A DNA stretch of 64,000 nucleotides from Tillus elongatus (Eukaryota > Arthropoda > Insecta > Coleoptera > Cleridae). Shown here one piece after another: positions 14,080 to 26,616 of this stretch. Location of the stretch: contig OZ023265.1 in the NCBI GenBank assembly GCA_964006375.1, forward strand, positions 114,407,084 to 114,471,083, written 5' to 3'. The notes below the pieces were generated by a model, which was not told the DNA's origin, did not search any database, and saw only the letters and a list, made by a program, of their open reading frames with translations. Position 1 is the first letter of the stretch, and each line of letters opens with the position of its first letter. A program made the translations under genes and the position numbers.

Positions 14080-15829
14080 GGAGTAATTAGCTCAGATTTT
14101 TCTTGTGACGATACAGCAAATACTTCATCATTTGAAGCCAGACCAGGAAAGGTGCTGGTGGCGAAATGTCCTATTCGTTTTGTTTTGACAAGAAATGTCA
14201 TTGTCTCTTACTTATTGTTGGAAGTTATTTTTGACGTGATTGATTACTTGCTTGCATTATGTTCCTTGTTTGTATAAAGGCGGTGTGAGTTTCTCTGGTA
14301 GAGTTTTGGTGCGAAAAATTGTTTAGTAACCACTGCTTTTCGGCAGGCTGAATTGAACCAGGATATTATTTGTAAACTTTATGAACTTAAAATTTTGTCT
14401 GAAAATATGTTTTCGGTGCAACATAATGAGAATTTGCATGTACTGACATCTAATTATTGTAAAAAAATATTTGTAAATTAAACAGTTGAAGTAAAGACTG
14501 TAAGCCATTTATTTTACGGAGAAGGGGACAAAAAAAAAACAATTTAGATCTTAGTAAATTCATTAAGGTGTATTGATGCTATCGCTACAAACCGGTAAAT
14601 GCCGTGAGAATTAGCCTCTCCATTTTGCGATTACCGTAAAAATTCCTAGAAGTTTTTCTATGCATAATAAAAACTTACAAGTAGGAGGTAATCTCTTGAC
14701 CACATGTGCACAAAGACATCTAAAAACTGGTGATTTATTATAATCAGGTTAATTATACAGATATGGGTTACCATAGAGACAATTTATTCTATCTTGCATG
14801 CCAGAATACTCAGATACTTGTGATTTATAAACCGTACATTGAAAAAAATTTACGTCATAAATTCTATTAGTTTTTGAAACGAGTACCATAAACTCCGCAA
14901 TCATGAATATCATTTCCATATATTTGTAGTTTTAATATCAAAAACTATTTAATTTTTTCTTTTGATATGTTTATCTCGTTATAGGATGCGCATAGGTGTA
15001 TTATAACTGTGGCCGGGTTTGAAAGGAGAGTAATGGTATTGGTCAATATTCTTAAACACATTGGCATTCCATTTCTTTCCACTCTGCGAGAAGATTTCGT
15101 TTCATGTATTTAAATTGTTAATCCTTTATTTGTTTGTTTGTTTTGACCTTAGTTGACCCAAAGTCTCCGCAATGTATCAAGTTCTGGCGTAGTTATTTTG
15201 TTAAATTCCCACTCATTACTTAAACTTTATGTATTATAATTCATGTAAATGGGTTTATTATATGGATTTTATGAATCTTCATATTCGTATTGCGAGTGTT
15301 TAGTATCCGGCTACCAATTAAATTAATTTAGAATTTTTACGTTTTTACACAGACAGGTTGGTTGCGATAAGGAGATTATCATATACATTCAGTTGGCTGT
15401 GAACTTTTAACATTTGTTCAAATCTCTTCTAAATGAACTAGGTGTAAAGGAATATTAGATTTTCAGTTCAATTTTTACATAAATTGTGTCAAATCGTTCG
15501 TGAAAGCTGTCTGATTTTAGTGACACTGCGATATCTGAAATCGTCTTTAAAGCGACTTCCCTTGAATATTGTTGGATTCGTAACTAATTCAAGTGAAATT
15601 CCATATTCATTTACAATATGACAATTCTTCATATCGACACTTTTCAGCAATCGCTGAAAGCCTTTTATATAGAGAAAACGGGAAAGTAGAATCTTCTGAG
15701 AACGGAGATCACAAAATCCAGTCGCCAGCAAATACATATATAAATCTGCTGGAGAAATAATTTGACTGAAAACAGGCCTATAATCATAATATATGCTAAA
15801 AAAACATTACAAAATACTTCATTTTTATA
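14080..15829 (+). other. Intron sequence, nothing recognised
   Basis: AT-rich; the short frames at 14002-14508 and 15489-15949 have no recognised protein features. Confidence 0.45.
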
Positions 15830-16950
15830 AATTAAAAGTTTGGAGGCAGCAAGTGCGTTATGAAAGTGAATTTTCATAAAAACTTTTTTAATAGCAAATA
15901 TGTTTTTAATGCAAGCAGGTATTAATTTGGTTACCGGCATAATCTGCATAGTAGAAGCAATGTACCATATTTCACTAAAATAACTTATTGTTTAAAAATG
16001 TACAAAATTTTCCGAAAATAAACTTTAAATGTTTCCGAGTAAACTGGTTTTCTAGCCAACCTTGGGTTAATAGCAAATTGTCGTATTGAAATTTGAAGCA
16101 TTTAATGAAAATTCGCTCACAAAACGCACTTACAAACATGCATAATAATTCGATGAAAAATGCAAAAATGCAATAATTAAAGGAATGTTCGAAAACAAAA
16201 AATTATATGTATGACCTACGACTTATGGGCCACCTGTGATTGTCAAAATAATTTAATAAGGTGCAGCTCGAGACACCCTATAATTTACGTACACAATTTT
16301 TTCTCGTACCTTGCATAATAACAATTATCGTAGAAATGCGTTACCCTGTATATATGTAAACAGATAAAAGCTGAAACTAAACCCGGATATGGATTATAGG
16401 CGGCCTAGTTTGCATACATTTGAAGAAATCTTTTTAAAATTCAAAAGTCGCGGTTTCCTTATTAACGAATGTTTTCTACGAAAATTAGATAAAACTTAGA
16501 GACCCCTAAACCATAAACTAAAACTACTGCCTAGCGTCAGAGAAAAGGTCTATTTGAAATGAATTTTCTGGAAACATTTAAGTAAAATGAAGGTCAATGA
16601 TAGTTGAAGCTGAAACTTAAGGGTTTGTAGAACACTCTTCTTGCAACATTTTCATTACACAACCCGTATCTGTTTGAGGTTTTTTGCCTAAATGTTGCCA
16701 ATTTTGACGTTTCAAATCGCAGGATTGACGTTTTGAGGAAAACCCCCATTTTTTTTAAATGCATATAACTTTTTTGTCTTTTAACTTACTGACCTAAATT
16801 TTGGTGCATGGTTCACTTTTTACTGAATTTGCGTAGAAAATATTAAGTATTGGGGAGATCCCGACTTTTGAATTTTGAAAAAATTTTGCTAATGAGCGCG
16901 AACTACGACACCTAGAACCCATATCCGGGGTCAGTTGCAATTTCTATGTA
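15830..16950. repeat. T-family copies, two orientations
   Basis: Starts at the GCAGCAAGTGCGTTATG motif (15846). Shares 'tgccaattttgacgttt' (about 16692) with 730-750 and a block A at about 16375-16460. A reverse-complemented block A runs 16850-16950 (ccatatccggggtcagtt) into the next TA array. Degenerate, non-coding. Confidence 0.7.
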
Positions 16951-16952
16951 TG

Positions 16953-17014
<62 letters not shown>
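16953..17014. repeat. (TA)n microsatellite
   Basis: About 62 bp of TA repeats, left border of the 17050-17240 palindrome. Confidence 0.95.
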
Positions 17015-17016
<2 letters not shown>

Positions 17017-17049
17017 TTTGGAATGTTGCACTACACTGTAATCACTTTT

Positions 17050-17239
17050 AAATATAAACTTTATTTGTTTGCTGTACTTTTTGTGATTTATTATTGGTTT
17101 GCGTGGGCTGCAGTTTCGAACCCTCCCGGTTCATCATCAGAACGCTACTGAGAGAGAGTAGCGTGCTGATCATGAACGGTTGGAAACAGCAGTCCACGCA
17201 AACCAATAATAAATCACAAAAAGTACAGCAAACAAATAA

Positions 17240-17240
<1 letters not shown>
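17050..17240. ncRNA. Palindrome with two hammerhead-ribozyme-like motifs, one per strand
   Basis: Arms of about 85 bp (17059-17145 and 17157-17240) are near-perfect reverse complements around an 'agagag' centre. Minus strand: CTGATGA (17140-17134), stem II GAACC/GGTTC with a 5-nt loop, GAAA (17117-17114), and stem I GCGT/ACGC. The position equivalent to the cleavage triplet reads GCC instead of GUC. Plus strand: GCGTG (17161-17165), CTGATCA (17166-17172), GAAA (17183-17186), a 2-bp stem III with loop AGCA, GTC (17192-17194) and CACGC (17195-17199) closing stem I; here the catalytic G of CUGAUGA is C and stem II is weak. This minimal type I layout with a tiny stem III is known from Penelope-like elements. 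Each copy carries a different lesion, so activity is doubtful. Confidence 0.55.
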
Positions 17241-17390
<150 letters not shown>

Positions 17391-17887
17391 CACACCGATA
17401 ACTCGAGAAATAATGGGCCGATTGTGATCAAATTTGGCAGGTCCCTTCCTCTTGTAAGTGGCTTGAATAAGTTTGTTAGCCAGGAAACTCGGACCAGGTT
17501 TTTCAAGAAAATTTTGAGTGTATTATGAAAAAAATCTTTTCTCAAAAAGTCAAAAAGCTATGGTAACCAAATTTGGTAGGTAGGTTTATGATATAAAAAG
17601 TAAACAATGTACCAAAATTCAATTTCTATGTTACAAGAAAAAATATATTTGGTGCCAGATCATTTCTATGAAAATTCACTACTATAACGCACTTGCTGCG
17701 TCCAAGCTATTATAATACAAACACGCGTACCACGCGTGCCCTAATTTTATTATTTCCGGAGTTATAAAAAATTTCCCGGAAAACTTGGGCCTATTTTCGT
17801 GACCAACGAACTTATCCAAGCCACTTGCAAAAGGAACTTTCCAAATCTGATCCAAATCGGCCTATTATTTTTTGAGTTCTCGGTGTG

Positions 17888-17890
<3 letters not shown>
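17391..17890. repeat. Two T-family block B copies in opposite orientation
   Basis: 17391-17710 starts 'atcacaccgataactcgag', carries one unit of the 141-bp block and ends with the complement of the CGCAGCAAGTGCG motif (about 17688-17702). 17735-17890 runs the other way and ends 'gagttctcggtgtgataca' at the next TA array. Confidence 0.75.

Positions 17891-17984
<94 letters not shown>
17891..17984. repeat. (TA)n microsatellite
   Basis: About 94 bp of TA repeats between T-family block B and block A. Confidence 0.97.
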
Positions 17985-17986
<2 letters not shown>

Positions 17987-18095
17987 GGAAACTGACCCCG
18001 GATATGTATGCTAGAGGGCCTCATTTGAAGAAATTTTTTACAAATTCAAAAGTGGCGATCTCCTCATTAGTGAATTTTTTTAAGAAAGTTGACTA
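17985..18095. repeat. T-family block A
   Basis: 'aaactgaccccggatatg' and 'ctcctcattagtgaatttt' as at 5585-5700. Confidence 0.75.
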
Positions 18096-18525
18096 ATAAA
18101 TGGGGAGTGACTTTTTAAAACGCAGTTTTTAACCACAATCAACTTAGGAGATATTTGCAGATTATTGTTGTGAAATAATCAGTACCTGCTTTTGGTTGCT
18201 ACTCACTTAATTAGTTGACACCTATGATCCTGTTGAATTACCACAACCCATGTCAAATCCATGGAACGAAACCGCGAATAAAAATCAACATGGCAAAGGA
18301 AAAACCATATTTGCAAAAGAAAACTTTTCGTCAAAGTTGGATTTTATGACCAAATATAATTACCAAATTTTCGTAGGAGGGTAATGAATTTCAATACTTA
18401 AAAAGTAATGACTTACATAAATAATATAAAAGTAAAATTTCAATAGGTCATTACCTTCAACGCAATGGCATTGTATTTCAGCGTCTTAGTCGTTTTGATT
18501 ATTATATTGCAGATCTGTAGATTGT

Positions 18526-19800
18526 TTAATGAGTCGTATAGACCTTTGGCCTCTCAGCGCGGCCACCCCAATGAGTCTTTTGTTCATAACTCTTGTTCCT
18601 AATAGTTGCACAAAAAATCAGACTTTTCATGTAGTCCACTATTTTCTTGGGGGCTATTTTACCTATTTCATGGGGTGTTACGGTCAACCCTCCAAGATAT
18701 TTGAGCCTTTTGCAGAAATGAGCCATGCAGTCGCATACCAACTGTTCTGTTGTTCCTGCTGCTTTGGTGCAGTATCTGCAGTTTTCGCTGTCCGCCTTGC
18801 CCATCTTCATAAGGTAATACCTTAATGAGGAGTGTCCTGTGATTATTATCACGTCGTTCTTGTTCAATCCAAAAACACTTCAGACTTCTCTGTTGATATG
18901 GCTGTTGAGCCTGGCGTTTTCCTCCAGTATGACAGCATTTGGTTCTTCCCCAACTGTCAAATTCATTCCTTACGTGACTTTTGTTAGTCCACAATAGCGC
19001 TCGAGACCATATACTGGTGTTTTTGCTGCCCTTTTTTCAAGACTATTTGTTTCCTCGTTTCCTTCAATGCCTTGATGGCCTGGCATCTACATCAAAGTTA
19101 CTTGGTTGTGCGTAGCCATTTGCTTCAGGGAATCTTTGCTTCCCTATGTCGGTTTAGATTTGGTTTTTAAATCTTTCAAGGTCTTCTGTGCTGCCTGGCT
19201 GTCTGACAGGGTGTAGATCTCTTTTAGTCTGTTTTGTATGCACTCCTGTGCACAGATATCTATAGCAAGCATTTCTGCTTGGAAGATGGTGGAAGTTTTT
19301 CCTAGGGACTAAGCGAATCCAAAGTTATATCCTCTTATTCCCAATCCTGCTCCCTCTATTTGTTTAGACCTGTCTGTATACATACAGATAAGTTGTTTGT
19401 CAGCCTTGCACTGTCCCTGTCTTGTGTTTGGCTGTCGTTTATCACACCGTTAAATGGAATGATGAAGACCAGTGACTCTAGTGGAATTATTTACAGGATT
19501 TTTAAGTGATCAACCAAGTCTCCTGGTTTGAATTTGTCCGCTTGGAATAGTCTTCAAGCATTTAGTGCTGCTTCCCTCTTCATGCATATGGGTAATGGAG
19601 CAAGATTCAGCATTGTCTCTATTGCAGCTGTGATGCCATAGCCCTCGTTATTTCAAGACAGGTCTGCCTCTGCAATTTTTGCAATTTGCTTTGTGTTGAG
19701 GCTTGCTCCGTTTTTGGCCACTATAGATGCATATGTGACCATGGGTTTGACCACAGTTTATCATCCTGTGATTTAGCTTCCATGTCATTCCTACGAGTCT
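18526..19800 (-). pseudogene. LINE 3' part with RNase H domain (I/Jockey-type), degenerate
   Basis: On the minus strand one reads, from about 19390 downward, a YTDRSK segment (RNase H first Asp box, Gly replaced by Arg), STIFQAEMLAIDICAQ (catalytic Glu), YTLSDSQAAQ (second Asp), then a PGHQGIEGNEETNSLEKRAA segment near 19100-19020 (the usual GH.GI.GNE.AD.LA box). A last frame at 18526-18867 has ITGHSSLRYYLMKMG and a CRYC..EQLVCDC zinc-knuckle-like end, typical of the C-terminus of such LINEs. RNase H would remove RNA from the RNA-DNA hybrid. Several frameshifts and stops. Upstream reverse-transcriptase sequence is not recognised. Confidence 0.8.
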
Positions 19801-19884
19801 ACGGCATATTCAGATTGTCATTATTGAATTTTGACAAGTTGTCGTAGTTACCAAGAGGTTATACATAACATTCCTTTAAATGAC

Positions 19885-20090
19885 GCGAGTCAAAATCACA
19901 GCTTCACTTTCTTTACTACATACTGCAAAGTTAAGAAGTACCTTGTAGCGTAGTGCTTGAGTGGGTTAAATGTTGGAGCCTTCTGTCCTTTGGAAGGGAC
20001 GTAAAGCCATCTCTCATGTGTCATGTGATCTTGGGTACCTTGAAGAGCCCTACCTTTCTTTCAGAACAAAATAGATTGAGTACACTTTTT
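19885..20090 (+). mobile_element. SINE-A fragment (body), diverged
   Basis: Aligns by eye with 57235-57430 and the reverse complement of 34740-34930: shared order of 'tcactttctt', 'tactgcaaagttaa', 'gtgcttgag', 'cctttggaagggacgtaaag' and 'accttgaagagccctacct'. The tRNA-like head is not convincing here. Confidence 0.5.
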
Positions 20091-20379
20091 ACGATGGTGA
20101 GGAAAATTGTTCCTGGCGTCAATATTTGGCTAAAGTATAGCGAAATAGGCTGACGTTAACTAAATAATTAAAAAGCGCTTCTTTGTGCTGACATTTTTCA
20201 AGAAATTATTAGAAGCTACATTTTTTAGTGGACAGACTGTAGTAAACAGTTACAATTAGGAGCATGCTTATTCTAGAAACATGTGAGGATTAGAATTTAA
20301 CATAAGCATCTTAAATAGTGCTGCGAATTTAATCGTAACATCCACATAGCTGTGATAATCTACTCTCTAAAAGACATGC

Positions 20380-21115
20380 TCATGAAATGAATTTGGGGTC
20401 CATGACTCTACCACAAAAGAATATTCGCATTCCTATACCCATAAACTTCTGAAACGTTTGCTCAAGTTTTAACGAAAAAATGCCAATTTCCATTAAAACA
20501 TCCCTCATTTATCCCCTATCTCCGAAAGCGATCTTACCCAAAAATAATTGGAAGCGTTCCTTTGCCGTGTGCTAACTGGATACTAAATTTGAAGATGATA
20601 CGTCAATTCGTTCGAAAGCTATTGCACCTACTAACATACAGCCAAAAACAATTTTCGTCCCAGAATCATGTTTTCTATATGTTTTGAGACTTTTTACGCC
20701 GTTTTAGGAAAAAAAAATTCTGTTCCCGATATTTCACCCGCACACATCAACGCATTAATTTTATTTAAGCACAGAATACCAGATGTTTGATGAAATTGGA
20801 TGTTTTCCAATAAACAAACCCTGAAACGGTATATTACTCCAGTTATAACACACAAAAAATGTCAATTTTTACCAAATCATTCCCCATTTATCCGCTACCC
20901 CTAGAGCGATTTTACCGAAAAACAATTCTAACCGTTCGTTTATCTGGTGCTAACTGTATACCAAATTTGAAGACGATATCTCAATTCATTCTAAGGTATC
21001 AAGTCTACAAACAGAGATTAAGACCGACAGACCGACCAGACACAAAAAATTTTCGTTCCCAAATCATGTTTTCTATATGTTCTGACACTTATGACGACGT
21101 TTAAGCGAAAAAAAA
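20380..21115. repeat. About 380-bp direct repeat, two diverged copies
   Basis: 'catttatcccctatctccgaaagcgat' near 20507 matches 'catttatccgctacccctagagcgat' near 20885. 'aatcatgttttctatatgtt' occurs near 20665 and 21063, and each copy ends in a run of a's. Non-coding; two adjacent copies of one dispersed repeat. Confidence 0.65.
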
Positions 21116-21344
21116 TTTGTCGCCGGTGCCATAGTAAAGTAAAAATAACAAATAAAGAAAAAAATATTTAACGGATTTTAAATGAACAAGTTTATAAGAC
21201 TTTTGAAGGCGGTGCCTTGTTGCGATAATTATTTGCACACTACTTACTACAAAACCAGCAAGTAAAATAATTTTTTTACTCTAAAAATATATAAAGTTGA
21301 TGGCTAATTTTACAGGTTTAATATGGCAGTTTTGGTATATAACA

Positions 21345-21346
<2 letters not shown>

Positions 21347-21427
<81 letters not shown>
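21347..21427. repeat. (TA)n microsatellite
   Basis: About 80 bp of TA repeats. Confidence 0.97.
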
Positions 21428-21430
<3 letters not shown>

Positions 21431-22373
21431 TCGCCGTTAAATATCGCATCATTTGCGATATTTTTTATTATTTAGTAGAAAAATTTAGAGAGTATAAACA
21501 GTTTTTAGTTTGAAATAATGCACAATCACGGAGACGATTTTTTTATTGATTGGCTATATCTGTTAAATTTGGCACATCTTCACATTAAAAAAAAGATTTT
21601 GGTTATTTTTCAAAATTTCGAGAATATTGAGTGGCTCCTTTCTCGGTTTTCTGCCCATCCACTAAATTTCAACAAAATTGGACCACTTTGATCTTTACAC
21701 GTTTTGTTTACTTAACAATGTTTGGTTCATTCGAATTAATCAAAATCCTGAAACGATCCGTTAATATGTAATACACTCGTCTTCTTTTTCGTACATCTTG
21801 ACTTTTTTGTGCCAAAAAACTTAATCCTTGTCTGGAATATTTTATGGAGTTTGTTTACCACAAACAATATTTTGATCTTCTGCTAAGGGGGACACTTAGA
21901 CCACCAATCGCACTCAACATTTTTTTAAATGCTCATTTTTGTATTGCCAGTTCAGAGAATTGAATCTTGGCACATAATATACGTTTTACCCTAGAAACTT
22001 GCCTACCAAACTTCGGTGCCATAGCTTCCCGGAAGAACTGGTCCAATTTTAAATCCAAAATTAGAGATCCTAGTTTGATGAAAAATTAAGTTATTAAATC
22101 TGAGACATTTTATGAAAATAACGCACATGCTCCATCTGGAATTTTTTAGGCTTTTTGAAGATGGCATTATATTTATTAAGCTACATTTCCTTCTTACACA
22201 ACAGAACATCATTAAAACTGATTTAAACTGTTCTTTGCGACATAGGTAACTTACACCGTAGGTAACTTACACCAGTTCAGCAGTTTTAATAAATGTTGTG
22301 GCTTTTGGGTTCTGTAAAAAACGATAGAGTAACAATGTCAGTTTCAATTTCCTGATAAGATTAATTTTTCCAG
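21428..22373 (+). other. Intron sequence before the microexon
   Basis: No gene recognised. 'ataggtaacttacacc' is duplicated at 22243-22273. A pyrimidine-rich acceptor (ttaatttttccag) ends at 22373. Confidence 0.5.
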
Positions 22374-22430
22374 GATTAGGAGGACTGATGCCGGGACCCT
22401 CAGGAATGCATAACAGTGCAGACAATTTTG
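22374..22430 (+). CDS. 57-bp symmetric microexon of the BTB-ZF-type regulator
   Basis: The acceptor is ttaatttttccag and the donor GTAAGT at 22431. The exon is 57 bp with phase 1 at both ends, so it adds exactly 19 codons and could be skipped without shifting the frame. With the base left over from 10200 it reads G-LGGLMPGPSGMHNSADNF, then leaves G. The text continues the preceding PGALLGLQ naturally and is Gly/Pro-rich like its neighbours. Joined to 60800, the leftover G plus AT makes Asp (NF-D-ASRSRR). It is surrounded by unrelated intron sequence on both sides. The exon call rests on splice signals and the double phase match, not on a domain. Confidence 0.65.
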
Positions 22431-23414
22431 GTAAGTTGTTTTTATTATTATCTCTTACTTGAGTGAGTATTGAAAACCTCTTCAGAGTAATACCTATTCT
22501 TAATATACAAAACACCACTGTGCGAAAACACGTGTAAAAAACAACTTTGTGAGAGTTAAATAACAATTGATTCCAGATCCAACAAAAGAACATTAAGAAT
22601 ACATCATTCTTGTTATTTGCGCGGTACTTTGAAGGAAGACGCTACAAATACAAATTCGAAATAATATAAAAGATTACGTGAAACGTAAAAACAAGATGAC
22701 ATCTGCCAACGGTCAGAGGCACACACAAAGGGGACCTCGAACTTCTTGCATTAAATATTTCATTTTCATCATAGAAATGTCAGTACAGTTTTGGCAGTGT
22801 CGGGGTCCTGCTAACATGTCACGTGACCTGACAGCGCAGACCAGCGAAGGTCCACAGAGGGCGACTTATTATGAAATATGAAAGTGACAGCGTATTTATT
22901 GCGAGCGGAAAACTTTCCTTCGGCTAAAAAAACATACATACTTGAATTACAAATGAATCGGATGGACATAAAAATTTCCGAGTTCGAATGTGATGTTTTG
23001 CTAAAGTCATTTTTTATTTAGGTATTGTTGTGTGGGGTATATGAACGAAACTAAGCTTTCGTAAATAAAAAATTGAATTTGTAATTTGAAATGTCACACT
23101 ACAAGCTTCACGTCAACTTGTTTTTTATTTCGCTTAGCTGTTGGGACAGCTTTTTATTTTAATCGAAGTTATTTTAAGCAAACATACAGATGTAGAAACT
23201 TCCTCTCGGGCTCGACAAGAGCTTTTATTATCTCCTCTGAAACCAGTTTTGTCTTTCATATACATGAAAATCTGTCCCTGCGTTGGAGTGTTTTGATCAA
23301 AATAAAAATGACATATGACGTGTTTAAAACGTCTATGTGATATGTGTATAATAATAATAACACCACAGTAGACAAACTCCGCACCCAGAAGTCTTCGACT
23401 TGTACGGGGGAGCT
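22431..23414 (+). other. Intron sequence, nothing recognised
   Basis: Several short frames, none with protein character. Confidence 0.45.
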
Positions 23415-23592
23415 TACACACACACACACACACACATATAGATAAAGGGCATCATCCATAAATCATCAGAAGCCGGCCTTTCCACAATCGTGTGAAAAAG
23501 ACCGACTGTCTGAATACGGGACTCGAACCCGCGACCTCCTAGTCCAATTCAAGAGGTTACTTACCTCGCCAACTGAGCTATTCGACCTGTTA
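23415..23592 (-). mobile_element. tRNA-derived SINE (SINE-B)
   Basis: Minus strand starts 'ggtcgaatagctcagttggc', a tRNA head with a box A like TAGCTCAGTTGG, and has the box B GGTTCGAGTCCCG with a TpsiC-type stem (GCGGG/CCCGT). The following 'attcagac' could pair with the 5' end if one base is missing there. After the tRNA-like 85 bp comes an unrelated body (cggtctttttcacacgattg) ending in (TG)n at 23415-23436. The long body and the microsatellite tail point to a SINE rather than a functional tRNA gene. Confidence 0.75.
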
Positions 23593-23659
23593 TTCCATAT
23601 TTAACATGAAAATAAAATTAACGTATCATTACAATAGAAATCATAGCGTCAATGATAAT

Positions 23660-23840
23660 AGAACATTGTGGGATCTACCACAGAGACGCCATCTCGGTGC
23701 GGAACCAGGTAGTATGTTGTCGTGACAGCTCCATTTAACACAAAATGATATAAATAGAGACTGTGTACAATCGCCCAACAATTTTGTAAATTGTCAGCCT
23801 TGGCCCATTTATTTCCTAATATCGGGAAAACGTATGAATG
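23660..23840. mobile_element. MITE copy related to 5785-6215 and 10925-11395
   Basis: Shares 'agaacattgtg', 'gcggaaccaggtagtatgtt', 'agagactgtgtacaa' and 'aattgtcagcc' with the other copies. Only one terminal arm is present. Confidence 0.65.
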
Positions 23841-24129
23841 TATGTACAGACAATGATAATAAGAAAATAACTAATCAACATTTTTACAAATATTTTTAAT
23901 ACAGTTAGGCGTAATCTGTTTCATTTATTTAAAAGAAAAGTTTTCAAGAAAGGGGAATCTATTAAATCAGTTGGCTAATTTAAAACAAGGCAGTGCATGT
24001 ATTTTTTATCTCTCGAGTTCTCAAAAAGCTAATTTCTCGCTTGTCATTATATAATGTGGTGGGTTCGTTATCCTTTCTATATAACCTCCCCCCACATAAT
24101 CTGCTCAGATCTTCTGGAGGAAAAGGTGT

Positions 24130-24470
24130 CATTTATGTGGTGTCATTTATTATTTATGCAGTGACTTACTGTGGGCCTATGTTGAATATCGATAAGATGT
24201 TTTGCAAATGTAGATTTGTTAGCGTTGTTATTTCTAAGTGCAGAAATATATTCTTTGGGTGTTTTAAACTTTTAGAAGTTTGACCGATATAGACTGCGTT
24301 GCAATGTGTAAAAGTTAATTTATAAATTCCAGATTTTGTCAGGAAACATGATTTTTTTCTACGCTAAATAGTAAATCACGTGTCGTGTTGTAAGATTTGA
24401 GAGCAACTTTTACTTCCACATCGTTAATACGTGTGGCGAAACCGTTTTCAGAGAAGAAAATAAACATTTT
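24130..24470 (-). pseudogene. Penelope-like element fragment (linker and GIY-YIG endonuclease)
   Basis: On the minus strand, around stops and frameshifts, one reads a VKVALKSYNTTRDLL linker segment (about 24430-24390), then YKLTFTHCNAVYIGQTSKSLK (about 24325-24265), the GIY-YIG nuclease core with the conserved YIGQT..S stretch, and a further LHLQN..FNI segment. The reverse transcriptase is not recognisable. The element is antisense to the host gene, unlike the copy at 7600-8520. Confidence 0.7.
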
Positions 24471-24915
24471 TTGAAGCCTGAGAAGTTTATACGTATGTAT
24501 TTAGTATAGAAATTTTTAACGAAATAAGGACAACAATCAATAAATTTGTTTTCCTATACACAGACGTTCTAAAATGAGTCTTTATCTAAGAAACCTACTT
24601 ACTTAACAAAACTGTAAATGTCTCTTTGAAAGAAAAGTTAATAAACGACAGGCGCCTTATGGTAACGAAATTTGATAACCGTGTTTGTCTGTTAAGAACT
24701 GATTATTTAAAATTTCAATTGAAGTTCCCAATTTCAACTTTATATAGTCACATGAGTGATGTTGTCGTAGCAAAAATAAATAAATGTAAGATTATACTGC
24801 TCATATTCGTCGAGTCGTCAGACCTATTTTTATTTAGATGACATTTAATCCGCCAGTTTAAGGTTGACAATTCCGACAAAACAAAATTGGGAGCCAAAAT
24901 GTCAAGCAACATAAC

Positions 24916-26540
24916 CTCAGCCCATTCTATATATTGTATCTGATTTCGCGGTTTATTTGCTAAAAACGAATTTTTATCGTTTTGGTGCGTTAGTACAAAA
25001 TAAGTTTGCCTTGGCCAATTGTTATTGCACCAGAACGTTCAATCGTAAAACTGCATTATGCCAAAAGTTTATAGATTGGATAGGTTGTCTGGTACCTCTC
25101 GACCAGTCAGAGAGTGGAGCAAGAATACGTGACATGCACAATAAGCCAAAGGTGTTGCAGTGCCGCGGACGATCCCTGAGGGAGAAAAAAAAGAATACGT
25201 CACATTCCCAATTTAATTCTATTGGAATAATAGTGCATCGAGTATTGAAATTAGCCGGCATTTTTATGTTAGTCTTTTCAAAGTTATGTTCTTTTGGAAC
25301 TTATAACAAGATTAAATATTTAATAATAAGTTAAAATTAAGAATTTTTTGTATAGTAACAGAGAATATTGAAGTTTTAGGATATTAATGGATTTCAGAAT
25401 AATGGATTCAATTAATTGGTGAAAAGGGTTAAAAAACTTATAAAATTGTAAATTCCTAATGCCTTAAATTGGACAGAATGTTTTTCTTCTAAACCATAAC
25501 CTAGGTTTTAAGTTTTTCCCATAGTTTACCTATTTTACTGTATATTGCTCATTTATTAACATGCAACTTATCACAGTAAGTTAATTATTTAGGTTTATAA
25601 TATTTAGGTAGATATGTATTTTTACACATATAAAATAGTTTATAATTTTTACAATCACTTTATAAGCAAAAAACTCAGACATCTTATATTTAATTTTAAA
25701 ATAACAGTAAATTGTGCAAGCCCAATAAGTACATTAATAATATATAACAATACTTGGTAAATTTTCAGATGAGCTCACCTAAGGCTTTTAAACTTTTTTT
25801 TAGAAACTTTTTTAAAACCCACTTTGGATGCATACACCACAATATGTCTTGCAAACAACCCCCAAATATTACGGTGCCATGAGTGGATAGGGGTAATGGG
25901 CGGGGAATACGCAACGAAAAATGAAAAAAAAAAACAGCTTAGCTGGATCTATATTAGCTGCCTTTATTTAATTTTGCAGCTACACCTCCTTAAAATCATG
26001 TTTCACCCGGCGCAGAACCCATATTCGCCTCAGGTCAACTAAGTTTCTTGGGTGTTGTTCCCAAGAAATTTTTCTTATGGTTTATGGAATGAGGGTGGCT
26101 GTATTGCATGCAACAACCCCACTCAACCACTACAATAATTTCTTGGGTTAGTTACGGGACCGGATCTGTGCGGGATAAACAAGATTTTAAGGAGGCGTGG
26201 CTGCTAAATGGGATAAAGTCAGCTTATATAGGTACGGCTAACCTGTTTTTTTTCCGCATTTTTCGTTTATACTTTATTTTATTCACTCCTTGTATTTTGA
26301 GGTTGTTTTCACGAAACTTTTCTTGTGATTTATGCATCCAAGGGGGTTTCTAAGCATATTTATGATTTTTTTAATAAAAACATTGCCTGAGCTTATCTGC
26401 AAATTTACCTAATATTTTTATTTTTAGTCCTTTTATGAAATGAAGTAAAGGAAAGTTAATCTCCACTTTTCATTGCCATTTTAGAATTATTTTGCACATT
26501 GTCATTTGTCATAGTTAAACTCACGTTATTATATTCTCAA

Positions 26541-26542
<2 letters not shown>
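24916..26542. repeat. Left arm of the large inverted duplication (1627 bp)
   Basis: The sequence from 'ctcagcccattctatata' to 'atattctcaagg' is reproduced as reverse complement at 29199-30824. In the parts compared by eye the copies differ by a few single-base changes (for example near 26120 and 26190) and homopolymer length differences. Part of the arm also resembles 3612-3712, and its 'agacaacctat..aatctataaac' segment resembles 31737-31765, so the arm itself contains older repeats. Confidence 0.92.
25736..26420. mobile_element. Fold-back element nested inside the arm
   Basis: Two imperfect inverted arms, about 25736-26060 and 26130-26420, meet near 26095. Examples: 'aaacccactttggatgcata' (25817) against 'tgcatccaagggggtttc' (26334), and 'cctccttaaaatcatgttt' against 'aagattttaaggaggcg'. 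No coding sequence. It also occurs inverted in 29199-30824. Confidence 0.75.

Positions 26543-26613
<71 letters not shown>
26543..26613. repeat. (TA)n microsatellite at the left end of the transposon
   Basis: About 70 bp of TA; the transposon terminus CAGGCTGTTTC begins directly after a TA. Confidence 0.97.
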
Positions 26614-26616
<3 letters not shown>

